The position numbers and the translations under genes were made by a program. Shown here piece by piece: positions 16,809-25,900 of a stretch of 64,000 nucleotides of DNA (position 1 is the stretch's first letter; every line of letters begins with the position of its first letter). The notes under the pieces are model-generated. The model was not told the origin of the DNA and ran no database searches. It saw nothing but the letters and a program-made list of their open reading frames with translations. Origin of the DNA: an uncultured Lachnospiraceae bacterium (lineage in GTDB: Bacteria; Bacillota; Clostridia; Lachnospirales; Lachnospiraceae); assembly GCA_910585075.1 (NCBI GenBank), contig CAJUED010000001.1, positions 124,001 through 188,000 on the forward strand. Reading direction: 5' to 3'.

Positions 16809-18687
16809 TGCGAGCTCCTTTCTCATTACTCATAATGGGCTGCATTGCTATCAACAAATCTTTTACTTTCGGTGGGATTTTTCTGGTTTCATCTTCCACT
16901 GAGATGATTTTCTCAGCAACAGGAACCGCATATTTTGCTTTCGCCTGTTTTGATGTGCAGCAATCATAAATTGCGTTATGCCACCCCTCCGTACCGGAAT
17001 AATTTCTCAAAACATCTCTGTATATATTTTGATGGCACGTCGGACATTTAGGCAAATTCGTTTTCTCCCTTCCGGCGACGGTGTGCTCCCGTGTTTGAGC
17101 ATAATTTATCACAAAATCAGGATCTCCTTCATGAATGCCTATAGCCTCGATAATCTCAGTTTCATATCCGGCGTTTAGAAGGTGCCTTTCGTAGTCTTCA
17201 TGATTGTCAAGTATTATAACATTGTTACACTGCTCAATTTCAATACCAAAAACATCCCGGACGGCTTTTCTGACAGTACGAATTGTAGACACTTCACCGT
17301 CACTGAAAATATACCAATGGATATGAAATGTTTTCATTAAAGAAAGGAAGGTCTTGTAATTTTGACCGCCAATACCAATAATATTAATGCCACAGAACAC
17401 AGGTTCTATACCAAAATACTCTCGAAAATAGATAGGCAATGCTTGTTCCTCGGTAATTCCTTCACATAATACAATCGCCTTTGAAAACAATAATTCGCCA
17501 CGTGATGAAATTACTTCACGCTTAATTCGATTCTTTTCCTCGTTAGTATACTCAGCTGCCTTAAAACGATAAGCAGATGTTTTTCCATTAATTTTTTCAA
17601 AATGAATCAAATCCTTTAAATCCGCCTGCGCAACGATATTTGGAGAGTGAGTGCTGATGATTTTTTGACCGGAAAACATGCACAATTGTGAATAGAGTTT
17701 TTGTTGTGCTTGCGGATGTAAATGTGCTTCCGGTTCTTCCATCGTCAACATGATATATGAATCCGCTTCTGCATCGTCTTCAAGTAAGCTTTGCTTTTCC
17801 CAATCTACATATGCGCCCAGGGTTAGAAATGATATCCAGCTTCTTGTTCCCATGCCATGCTGAGATACCGATAATCTGGCTGCCTCACCGTCCCTGAAAA
17901 TAATATCCATACCTTTATGCAGGTCAGATATTTTTCTTGCCAACGGTTCAATTTCAATCGTACCGTCAGCCGCCCCAACAGTTGTGGCTATAGATGAAAT
18001 TCGAGAAGCCGTTTGATTCAATGCCGGTATGCTCTCTACAATTTGAGAATTCACATCGTTTAACTGTCTTTCTATATCGGATACTCTCTCCTTTGGAAGT
18101 TCCACTCGGGATGTAGCCCGTCCAAAATATGACTTTCTATCTTTAATGTCATCAACTACATCACGCTGTGCATCCATATAAAACGCAGAGATATAAGTAT
18201 TCATATCTCCTGTAAATGCTTTTCTGCGGCTTACTGTTGCATCCGAAACAGAATTCCCCCAATCGGTAATTTGTTTATGTATCACAACATAATCATTTTT
18301 TAATGCATCATATTGCAATACCGTCCGAATTCCTACATAATCTCCAACAGGATCCCCCGTTGTAATCCATGCCTCTGTAAATACACCAATCCAAAAATCC
18401 GAAAAATTGCTAATGACATTATTAGATTCATCGACGGCACGAATCATAATATCAATAGTAGCATATTTGGCTTTATCCAATACCTCATCTTTTCCAACAT
18501 AAATATCTTCCGGAGAAACAGTTTTATTCTGTCCAAGAGCAATATTTATTGCCTTTAGGAAGTTGGATTTCCCGCAATTATTTGCACCGATGAGTACATT
18601 AGTCATAGATAATGATAATTCGAGGGTTTCAATAGAACGAAAATTTTCAATTCGAACTCGGGAAATTGAAATACCTATGTTAAACAC
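16774..18687 (-). CDS. gajA: Gabija-type OLD-family ATPase/TOPRIM endonuclease GajA
   Basis: A 637-residue protein of the OLD family. It has an N-terminal ABC-type ATPase with FRSIETLEL and Walker A GANNCGKS (34-41), a Walker B MEEPEAHLHP, an H-loop STHSPN and a TOPRIM nuclease domain with VLCEGITEEQALP and FSDGE. The C-terminal part carries a zinc-ribbon-like CPTCH...CC cluster near 545-575. GajA nicks or cleaves DNA and is held in check by nucleotide; on phage infection it acts with GajB. The apparent start is a GTG overlapping an AGGAGG site, with AAGGG six bases earlier; an ATA eight bases after AGGAGG is another candidate, so the exact start is uncertain. It is the first gene of the operon with its own promoter. 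Confidence 0.85.
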   Translation of the reverse strand: MFNIGISISRVRIENFRSIETLELSLSMTNVLIGANNCGKSNFLKAINIALGQNKTVSPEDIYVGKDEVLDKAKYATIDIMIRAVDESNNVISNFSDFWIGVFTEAWITTGDPVGDYVGIRTVLQYDALKNDYVVIHKQITDWGNSVSDATVSRRKAFTGDMNTYISAFYMDAQRDVVDDIKDRKSYFGRATSRVELPKERVSDIERQLNDVNSQIVESIPALNQTASRISSIATTVGAADGTIEIEPLARKISDLHKGMDIIFRDGEAARLSVSQHGMGTRSWISFLTLGAYVDWEKQSLLEDDAEADSYIMLTMEEPEAHLHPQAQQKLYSQLCMFSGQKIISTHSPNIVAQADLKDLIHFEKINGKTSAYRFKAAEYTNEEKNRIKREVISSRGELLFSKAIVLCEGITEEQALPIYFREYFGIEPVFCGINIIGIGGQNYKTFLSLMKTFHIHWYIFSDGEVSTIRTVRKAVRDVFGIEIEQCNNVIILDNHEDYERHLLNAGYETEIIEAIGIHEGDPDFVINYAQTREHTVAGREKTNLPKCPTCHQNIYRDVLRNYSGTEGWHNAIYDCCTSKQAKAKYAVPVAEKIISVEDETRKIPPKVKDLLIAMQPIMSNEKGARNETVSETATNS

Positions 18688-18728
18688 CTCCTACCCTTTG
18701 TAATTATTAAACCTCCACATTTTTCCAA

Positions 18729-18757
18729 AGTATAGCACAAACTCTGTTTTCGTTCAA
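18729..18757 (-). promoter_or_regulatory. Predicted promoter of the Gabija operon
   Basis: On the minus strand TTGAAC (18752-18757) and TATACT (18729-18734) are separated by 17 bases, about 42 bases before the nuclease start. The spacing and near-consensus -10 box suggest steady constitutive expression. Confidence 0.7.
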
Positions 18758-18900
18758 TCATCTGAATATCAAAAAAGAATTCAACACCAGCTACCAATCT
18801 ATCCCCTGCCTTTCTATTATTATATTAAGGTATTGGCTTTCACTCGCCAAAAGCTGGAAGCTCTGTTAAAGGATTTAAAGGAAGATTTGCAGGGATGACA

Positions 18901-18933
18901 AACCGGGCGGAACGCACCGCCCGGTCATTTTTA
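18901..18933 (+). terminator. GC-rich terminator hairpin
   Basis: ACCGGGCGG pairs perfectly with CCGCCCGGT across a 6-base loop, followed on the plus strand by CATTTTT. It can end the minus-strand glycan operon from one side. On the plus side it follows a short frame ending TRQKLEALLKDLKEDLQG (stop near 18898), possibly the 3-prime tail of a lost plus-strand gene. Confidence 0.65.
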
Positions 18934-18941
18934 ACTAAAAT

Positions 18942-20572
18942 TCAGTTATTTTGATAGTAGCACTGGTACATCCCTTCCGCGTACTGCACTTCTAACCCTG
19001 CCTCTCTCAACCAGTCAATATGATCCGTACACGTTTCCCTGATAATATACACAGCAGACATTTCAACCTCGTCAGGAACGCCAAAGCATACATTTCCGAT
19101 ACACTCCGTCCCATATTCAGGAAGATTCACCTCATAAGGATCGCATTCCGTCCCCAGCATATAATAAATATAAGCAGGATCGGAATAATGGTCGTACACG
19201 TAAATCTGCCTGTCATCCAAATGATTTTCCTGTAGATACTCCAGGATGCCCTCATAAGTATCTGAAAAAATATATTGTGGATAGATATCGTCTTCATAGT
19301 CCACAAAATAATAATAGGAAAACGAAAGAAAATCAAATGCATAGATAACACACAGCAGACCAATAAGTGCACCCGCCCACCTTACATGCTTTCTGGCAAT
19401 CCAATCATATATTTCACGAATCCCCCACATCAAAAGGAAAAACTGCGCAAAAAATATCCCATTCATCTTATTTACATTCGCCGCATTTCCGCCCAAAAAA
19501 CAACCAAAAATAAAATAAAGAATAAATACCATCCAGAAAAACAAACTATAATCTATGCCTGCATTTTTATTCTTCAGATTTCTTACCGCATGCTTTGTTA
19601 TATTCCAAAATCCCAGAATAATGAATGGAACAGACACTCTGTACATAGTGTAATATTTCGCAAAAGCATTATAGTCAATCCAGTCTTTTGACAATATACT
19701 TGCCAGAACAATCCCTATATTCTTTAAGACAGTCGGTAAATCAAAATCAAATTCGCTTCCTCGGTATCCGGGAAGCTTGGTAATGGTAACTGCTCCGATT
19801 TGTATCTGCGGTAAATCGAATTGGTTTATTAAAATCATCAAAACCAATGGAAATGCAATTATACCCGCAGGAATCCATACGCATAACAGTTGGCGAAATA
19901 AACTTTTTTCTTTCTTAAAAAGATATATTGTTATCAAAAGCAGCAGCAATGTATTAGGAATATAGCTCAACGCATATGCATAATATGTCATCCCATAGAA
20001 AACACCCGTCAGCAAGAAAATCCATGGTTTTCTATGTTCCAGCGCAAGGCATAAAAGGCACAATGAAATTGTCAACATATTAACCAGCAGATTACAGTCA
20101 AGGCCAAACCGGCACTGCATAATGAAATATGGCAGAATTGCCAGGATAAAGGCAGAAAGCACCTTCCACTTTTCTCCCAGTATTTTTCCGATTATATGGA
20201 TCCCTGCAATATATCCTGCTAAATTAATCACCACACCTGGCATTCTCAGCAACGTAATATTCCAGTCACCTTTTCCAAAAATTTTAATAAATGCGGCACA
20301 CAAATATGCATATAAGGCGCTCTGCCCCCCCCCCCAAAGTTTGTCAGATAAACAGGGAAACTGTTCAACCATCTGTCTACGTGATATTTTTGTAAACACC
20401 ATGCATCATAGCCCATTCCGGCCTCGTCAGCGTGAATACCATAAGGAGTTACATCTATCGTATATATCCTGACCAATAATGCCACTAAGAAGCAGGTCAG
20501 GAACCAAAAAATCTTGATGAACTGTTTATGCTGCAAAAAGCATCCATATCCTGCTGATTTTATAGTACCCAC
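18942..20572 (-). CDS. GT-C glycosyltransferase, interrupted at a G11 tract (likely phase-variable)
   Basis: A polytopic glycosyltransferase of the GT39/ArnT-like GT-C fold. The first membrane helix is followed by an extracytoplasmic loop with the catalytic-type motif GIHADEAGMGYDAW (near 45-58). The gene is split: the first 82 or so codons (20572 down to the tract) and the remaining 460 codons lie in different frames, which meet at eleven G residues (20325-20335). With 9 or 12 G the protein would read NFGGGQSALYAYL, the natural continuation, giving about 542 residues. As sequenced it is OFF. Such enzymes move a sugar from a polyprenyl-phosphate donor to a surface acceptor. The GTG start follows GGAGG. 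It is the last gene of an operon starting at 22975. Confidence 0.8.
20325..20335 (-). repeat. Homopolymer G11 tract inside a coding region
   Basis: Eleven consecutive C on the plus strand (G on the coding strand) fall exactly at the frame break of the GT-C gene. Tracts of this length gain or lose bases by slipped-strand mispairing and act as ON/OFF switches of surface genes in many bacteria. Confidence 0.8.
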
Positions 20573-20625
20573 AATTATGTCGCCTCCATATTTATGCTAC
20601 AAATCATTTGTAAATAATCCACAGT

Positions 20626-21966
20626 TTATTCTCTGTTCCTCTCCTCCATAAACTTCTCCATAATCCCCGCCATGGCAACGGACTCCTCCTCCGTAAACTT
20701 ATAGGAGCGTCCCTCGTGGCCGCTGATCATATAGGCAAAATCACTGATTTCATACCGCAGTCCCTGCCCAAGAAATTTCACAAAATGTCTATCCCTCTTA
20801 TTTGGATCCTCATATCTCACCTCAAAGGACTCTGTCAGCCACCAGGGAGATTCTGCCAGAATATACCCTTTCGTCCCGGCAATTACCAGCTGTCCCTCCG
20901 ACTTCACTCCCACACCGCTTTTAGAAAGCGCAAAACCGTTTTTATACCTGAATGACGCTTTGGTATACAAATCAATCCCATTTTCATCAAGTACACTGTC
21001 AAACCGCACATCCTCGTAATCCGTGCCCATCAGCTTCATAATCGGGAGAAGGGTATGGCTTCCAAACTCCGTAAAACCTCCTCCGTACGCCACATCTGTC
21101 CTTTCACGCACTTTCTCCGATGTGATTCGGGTAAAACATGCCTCCACATCCCGGATTTGGCCGATCACACCGCTTTTCGCCACGCTGACCAGCTGCACAA
21201 AGCCAGGACAATAAGCTGTCTTGATAGCCTCCAGCAAAACCCTGTTATTCCTGCGGGCAATACTGAATAGTTCCTCCGCCTCCGCCTTGCGAAATGCCAT
21301 AGGCTTTTCACACAGCACATGCTTATGGCACTCTAAAGCCTTTTTCGCATATGCATAATGGGTCTCATGAGGGGACGCCACATAGACAGCATCCACATTT
21401 TTTAGAAATCTCTCTATATCATCTGTGTATAAGTCCAATTCGTATCGCTTAGCAAACTGCTCGGCACTTTCTATATGAGGATTGTACACACTCTGCACAA
21501 TCACGCCACTGACATACTTGGCCTCCGGCACAAAACGCCGTGCAATTCTTCCTGTTCCAATGATTCCGATTCTGATAATCGGATGTTTCTGAACGCGAAG
21601 CATGGTGGAGGATACGTTTCTGGTCCGTTCCAGATATACCACCTCGCAATAATCCTTTAAATGGTCAAATGCTCCCTGCCAGTCAGAGCCTATTGCGAAG
21701 ATATCTATGCCATACTTTTGAATATCATCCACCTTTTGTCCCACATGGTCTTCCACAATAATTTTATCCGCCAGGCCGGTCTTTTTGATGTTCTCCATCC
21801 GCTCATCCAGAGAGTCAATGATATTCAGCTTTCCTCTGGACTCATCGTACTGCTCTGTGGTCACCCCCACAATCAGGTAGTCTCCCAGCTCTTTTGCCCT
21901 TTTCAGTATATTGTAATGTCCCTCATGAAACAAATCAAAAGATCCGTAAGTAATCACTTTTTTCAT
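20626..21966 (-). CDS. Cytidylyltransferase (TagD-like) fused to Gfo/Idh/MocA oxidoreductase
   Basis: The 446-residue protein has an N-terminal nucleotidyltransferase domain (1-127) of the glycerol-3-phosphate cytidylyltransferase type: YGSFDLFHEGHYNIL with HxGH at 14-17, and RTRNVSST at 114-121. A Gfo/Idh/MocA dehydrogenase follows (130-446): Rossmann motif GIIGTGRIA at 134-142 and the EKP motif at 220-222. It would make a CDP-activated alditol-like group and oxidise or reduce the related polyol or sugar, much as separate TarI and TarJ enzymes do for CDP-ribitol; the true substrate is unknown. GGAGG lies eight bases before the ATG at 21966; the longer frame to 22020 is not supported. It sits between a GT2 and the phase-variable GT-C. 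Confidence 0.82.
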   Translation of the reverse strand: MKKVITYGSFDLFHEGHYNILKRAKELGDYLIVGVTTEQYDESRGKLNIIDSLDERMENIKKTGLADKIIVEDHVGQKVDDIQKYGIDIFAIGSDWQGAFDHLKDYCEVVYLERTRNVSSTMLRVQKHPIIRIGIIGTGRIARRFVPEAKYVSGVIVQSVYNPHIESAEQFAKRYELDLYTDDIERFLKNVDAVYVASPHETHYAYAKKALECHKHVLCEKPMAFRKAEAEELFSIARRNNRVLLEAIKTAYCPGFVQLVSVAKSGVIGQIRDVEACFTRITSEKVRERTDVAYGGGFTEFGSHTLLPIMKLMGTDYEDVRFDSVLDENGIDLYTKASFRYKNGFALSKSGVGVKSEGQLVIAGTKGYILAESPWWLTESFEVRYEDPNKRDRHFVKFLGQGLRYEISDFAYMISGHEGRSYKFTEEESVAMAGIMEKFMEERNRE

Positions 21967-22030
21967 GTTTCCATCCTCCGTATGCCACAGCTTTTCCTGC
22001 TCTCCCACCCCAGAAAACATTCATCTTTCT

Positions 22031-22975
22031 TTATTCCTCAAAATTCAGCCTTTTTTCTTCCACCACCAAAGGCCTGTGAATCACTCTGGTATTGATATTC
22101 AGGATATATTCTCCCAACAAGCCAATAAAAAACAACTGTATGGAACCAATCACAAACACACCGATAATAAGAGGGGCATATCCCGCCTGGAATCCATACC
22201 AGTTTGTCAGCTTCAAAATCAGATAAAAAAGTGCAATCAAAATACTCACCGCAGAACTTAAAAATCCAAGCAATGTCGCGATCCTCAACCCTACCTTTGT
22301 ATAAGAAGTAATGCTCAGCATTGCGGCATCATATAGGCTGTAAAAATTGTTCTTTGTCTTCCCCGCCCGGCGTTTTGCCTGGGTGTACTCTATTTCCACC
22401 ATGTTAAACCCGGTACCATACTCCGCTACAATCCCTCTTAGGAACGGAATTGGATCGTCCAACTGCCTTAGGATAGAAATAAATGTCTTATCGTACAAAC
22501 CAAATCCCGTGAAATGCTCTATCATCCTGACGCTCGACATCCCTTTAATCAATTTATAATAGCATGACCGCAGGAAATAAATGATTCCTGATTCTTTGGA
22601 AGATGTCTTAATGCAACTTACCACCTTATGCCCCTTTTCCCACTCTGCCACCAGAGTAGGGATCATCTCTACCGGATCCTGGAAATCACAGCACATGGAG
22701 ATTGTACAATCTCCTGTGGTTTGGCACATTCCATGAAAGGGCGAATTAAACTGTCCAAAATTGGTCACATTGAAAATTGCTTTGACCTTTTTATCCTTGG
22801 CACAGATAGCTTCCAGCTTCTCCCTTGTCCCATCAACTGAACAGTTATCTATAAATAGAATTTCATAATCATAGTTTGGCAGTGCCTCCTGTATCACATT
22901 CGTCACCGCCATAGCCATTAATTCCACATTTTCCACTTCATTGTAGCATGGTATCAAAACACTAATCTTTTTCAC
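22031..22975 (-). CDS. GtrB/DPM1-like polyprenyl-phosphate glycosyltransferase
   Basis: A 314-residue GT2 enzyme with the N-terminal motif SVLIPCYNEVENVE, a DXD-like region CCDFQDP and two C-terminal membrane helices (about 230-255 and 265-290), the usual layout of enzymes that load a sugar onto polyprenyl phosphate. These supply donors to GT-C enzymes such as the one two genes downstream, a logical pairing. The catalytic-site sequence CDFQDP in place of the usual DADLQDP is slightly unusual. It is the first gene of a three-gene unit with a good promoter upstream. Confidence 0.85.
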   Translation of the reverse strand: MKKISVLIPCYNEVENVELMAMAVTNVIQEALPNYDYEILFIDNCSVDGTREKLEAICAKDKKVKAIFNVTNFGQFNSPFHGMCQTTGDCTISMCCDFQDPVEMIPTLVAEWEKGHKVVSCIKTSSKESGIIYFLRSCYYKLIKGMSSVRMIEHFTGFGLYDKTFISILRQLDDPIPFLRGIVAEYGTGFNMVEIEYTQAKRRAGKTKNNFYSLYDAAMLSITSYTKVGLRIATLLGFLSSAVSILIALFYLILKLTNWYGFQAGYAPLIIGVFVIGSIQLFFIGLLGEYILNINTRVIHRPLVVEEKRLNFEE

Positions 22976-23111
22976 AATTATCCCTCACCGCTTCGATTGT
23001 CCGTCAATCGGAGCACTGACATAATTTTATCCGTTTGGAGACAATTTTATCGCTTATTTTCAGCCAATTCTTGCCGGAAAGCAATGTCTCCTTTCGCTAT
23101 ATTGCTTTAAT

Positions 23112-23140
23112 ATTCTAACGTATTTCAGTATATTCGTCAA
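23112..23140 (-). promoter_or_regulatory. Predicted promoter of the 22975-18942 operon
   Basis: TTGACG (23135-23140) and TAGAAT (23112-23117) are spaced by 17 bases on the minus strand, about 137 bases before the ATG at 22975. It lies in the 308-base gap 22976-23283, which holds no gene; the long leader after the promoter includes a small TTGTCCGTCAATCGG-type imperfect palindrome near 22998. Confidence 0.65.
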
Positions 23141-23283
23141 TCTTCTCACTTCTCATTTTGCTATTTTTACCAGCTAATTGTCACTTTTTAGAATTCAATC
23201 GGAAGCTTAGCGTTTATTGCCACTTTTATTTGTCATAGAGATTTGTTCAACGCTTACCGCACAAAAGTATTTCTCGCACAGGC

Positions 23284-25803
23284 TCACTTTAATTTCAAAA
23301 CATAATACGCAAGCGTCCCCCCCCAGTTAGAAATCTCCCTGCGCTCCCCGATTTCATAAAACTGCCCGGCTATTTTCAGCGTCTCCTGTTCATCACAGTC
23401 AATATAAGGGGTAAAGTATATAACTCCCCTTTCCGCCAATTCTCCCTCAGCGCCGCTTGTCACATCTTTCAGGAAAATATGGTTTAATGGAATTATCTTC
23501 TCCCCATCCGGAAGCTCCTCAAAGACTCTGCGCTTCTCCTCCTTATCATATCCAACACAGTTATAAAAATTCAGCCGGTCTGTTTCCGTCGGAATCACAA
23601 TCTGCATATCCGTATCAAAATCACAATCTGCCAGCATGTTATCTATCAGGCCGAACAGATAAGTGTGTCTGAAATTACTTGCAAATGTTTCCGAATAGTT
23701 CCCCCCTGCTTTTTCCGTGGAAATCATTTTGCCTTTTCCTGTATCAAACTGTGCAAAAGACATGTTCGTGAACGGATCAATAAAAAAGAAATTTTCCAGA
23801 ATCATTAATATTCCAATTGCTACGGTCACGCAGATACCGGCTAGATGGTTCAGACAATTTCTAAAGGTCTTCAGCAGCATAATATATGCCAGTATCCACA
23901 ACATAACGGCACTAAAAATATGATATCTGGCCAGAAGATAGTCATAGAGATAAATGTTTGCCAGCAGAAAAGCCCCCAGCGTCCCCAGAAAACTAACCTG
24001 ACCCGGAAAGGAAACCCGTTCTTTTTTCTTAATAAAGCTATAGAGCAGACAGACGATTATTATCAGCACCGGTATCCATTCAAAGTGAAGTACAAACAAT
24101 ATTTTAATTTTATCTCCAAAATTCAGGAAAAAGTCTGAAATCTTTGCTGTCAATCCGGACAGCATACTTCCAACTCCCCTGTTCGCCATTCCCATCCAGG
24201 TAAATAATCCATTCTGCTTTATTGTAAGCAGACATAAAAGAACCGCACCTAAAACAGTGCATATCACATGAAAATCTGACAGGAAGTAAGAAAGTCTGTC
24301 CTTCTTATCCTGTTTCATGGCATTCCACAGGCAAATACATATATGGACAAACAGATATCCTCCTACAATGACGATTCCCGTTTCCTTAGTCATTACAATC
24401 GAGACTATCCAGACAAGCTTTAAGATACTCTGTTCTTTATATTCCGCATACAGTAAAAAGATAGTAAATACTACCAGCAGATTGTCCAGGCTTACATTCG
24501 AAAAAAGACCCAAAAACAACGGACAAACAGAAACCAGCATGGTACCGATGGCCGCTTCCTTTCGGGAAAGGTTCAGCCAATATCCCATAAGCATTTTATA
24601 GACACACACCAACGCCGCGACCATCAACACCAGCACTACAATCAATACGCCTGTCATTCTCTCCGGCATCAGAAATTCCCCAATAGCGGTAAAAAGAGTA
24701 TACACTACTGCATAATGTCCGCACAGACGGAAATTGTTCCAAATATAGGAAAGTGAGTACTCAAAATTACTGCATGCGCACTTGATGGCATTATAATAAA
24801 GGGAACCATCCCAGAGTTGAATATGCACAAACAATGGAATCCTTATAATTGTACTGAATAAAACCACAACTATAAGCCATTTATCATGCAAATCTTCCAA
24901 AATTCCCATGCTTTTCCCTGCGTTATTCTTCTTATGGTTTCGGAGCACAATATAAACGGTACCTGCCAGCACACACAACAAATACAACCACACCCATATT
25001 GGCACATCCTGCCCTCTGGCAATTTTATAGATAACTGATGCGCCTAAAAAGATACCAAAAAACCACAGAACAGACAGAATCTGTTTCTGGTTATCATAAT
25101 CCCCGAAAAATGAGACGACCTTTTTCCAATGAACTTTTCCTCCGGAAAAAATAAAATACTCGATAAAAAATGCAGCCATCAATATCAGAAAAAACGATGC
25201 GGCTAACGCTTCCATGTCGCCCATTGTCTTCCCTTGTCCCCGATACCCTACATACTGCCATCTCCCATTCAAATAGGAAATCGCCAGATTATTGGGAACC
25301 TGCTCTCCATTCACGCTGCAGCTTATATTGTCCTGAACTCCCGTATTACCTGGAGCTGTGATCAATCCTGGCGCTATATTATTTTCTCCCACAAAAAAGC
25401 GTATAATCAGATTCTCATGGCCCCTCACATCCACATTTTCCAGGAACCTGACAGGATAGCGTTCTCCCGGCTCTATTTCCTCCAGCTTCTCTCTTTTCTG
25501 GGACAGCAGATTCCCGTCCGCATCACATAGCTGTATATAGAGGGTTCCCTGACTCCCCTCTCCGGTTCCCAGAAGATATAAATCCAGGCCAACCATATAG
25601 GAATCCCTGTTTTTATACAGCTGATCTACGATTGTCCCCTCTCCCAGCCAGTATACTTCCTCTACCTTTGTCCCACTGCTTTTTTTATATTGCTCTGCGT
25701 AATAAGGATAAACACCCAGTCCATAATAATACACGCACCATAGAACACTTATAAACGCCGCAATTAAAACTAAAACAGAAAAAAATGTCTTTTTACCATT
25801 CAT
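23284..25803 (-). CDS. Large polytopic membrane protein with extracytoplasmic N-domain (GT-C-like)
   Basis: The 839-residue protein has an N-terminal membrane helix (about 5-25), a beta-rich extracytoplasmic domain (about 35-195), about a dozen membrane helices (200-690) and a C-terminal extracytoplasmic domain. LWDGSLYYNAIKCA after the helix pair resembles the acidic first loop of GT-C transferases, so transfer of a lipid-linked sugar outside the membrane is likely, but the family is unnamed. The ATG at 25803 is better supported than the TTG ten codons upstream. The third codon block from the end contains a G8 run (23317-23324), where slippage would change the last ten residues. It is the last gene of the upstream operon. 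Confidence 0.7.
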   Translation of the reverse strand: MNGKKTFFSVLVLIAAFISVLWCVYYYGLGVYPYYAEQYKKSSGTKVEEVYWLGEGTIVDQLYKNRDSYMVGLDLYLLGTGEGSQGTLYIQLCDADGNLLSQKREKLEEIEPGERYPVRFLENVDVRGHENLIIRFFVGENNIAPGLITAPGNTGVQDNISCSVNGEQVPNNLAISYLNGRWQYVGYRGQGKTMGDMEALAASFFLILMAAFFIEYFIFSGGKVHWKKVVSFFGDYDNQKQILSVLWFFGIFLGASVIYKIARGQDVPIWVWLYLLCVLAGTVYIVLRNHKKNNAGKSMGILEDLHDKWLIVVVLFSTIIRIPLFVHIQLWDGSLYYNAIKCACSNFEYSLSYIWNNFRLCGHYAVVYTLFTAIGEFLMPERMTGVLIVVLVLMVAALVCVYKMLMGYWLNLSRKEAAIGTMLVSVCPLFLGLFSNVSLDNLLVVFTIFLLYAEYKEQSILKLVWIVSIVMTKETGIVIVGGYLFVHICICLWNAMKQDKKDRLSYFLSDFHVICTVLGAVLLCLLTIKQNGLFTWMGMANRGVGSMLSGLTAKISDFFLNFGDKIKILFVLHFEWIPVLIIIVCLLYSFIKKKERVSFPGQVSFLGTLGAFLLANIYLYDYLLARYHIFSAVMLWILAYIMLLKTFRNCLNHLAGICVTVAIGILMILENFFFIDPFTNMSFAQFDTGKGKMISTEKAGGNYSETFASNFRHTYLFGLIDNMLADCDFDTDMQIVIPTETDRLNFYNCVGYDKEEKRRVFEELPDGEKIIPLNHIFLKDVTSGAEGELAERGVIYFTPYIDCDEQETLKIAGQFYEIGERREISNWGGTLAYYVLKLK

Positions 25804-25900
25804 CCGGCCTTTTCTCCACGTTTTTCGACCCAATCACATACATCCAATAGCACGTAAATCTGAGCGCCAGTACATATTTTTGATTGAAACATTTTGATTT

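Noticed and set aside
16774..18687. Alternative defence type such as PARIS or Septu for the OLD-like gene
   Set aside because: The partner is a UvrD-like helicase and the nuclease has a TOPRIM domain, which fits Gabija better.
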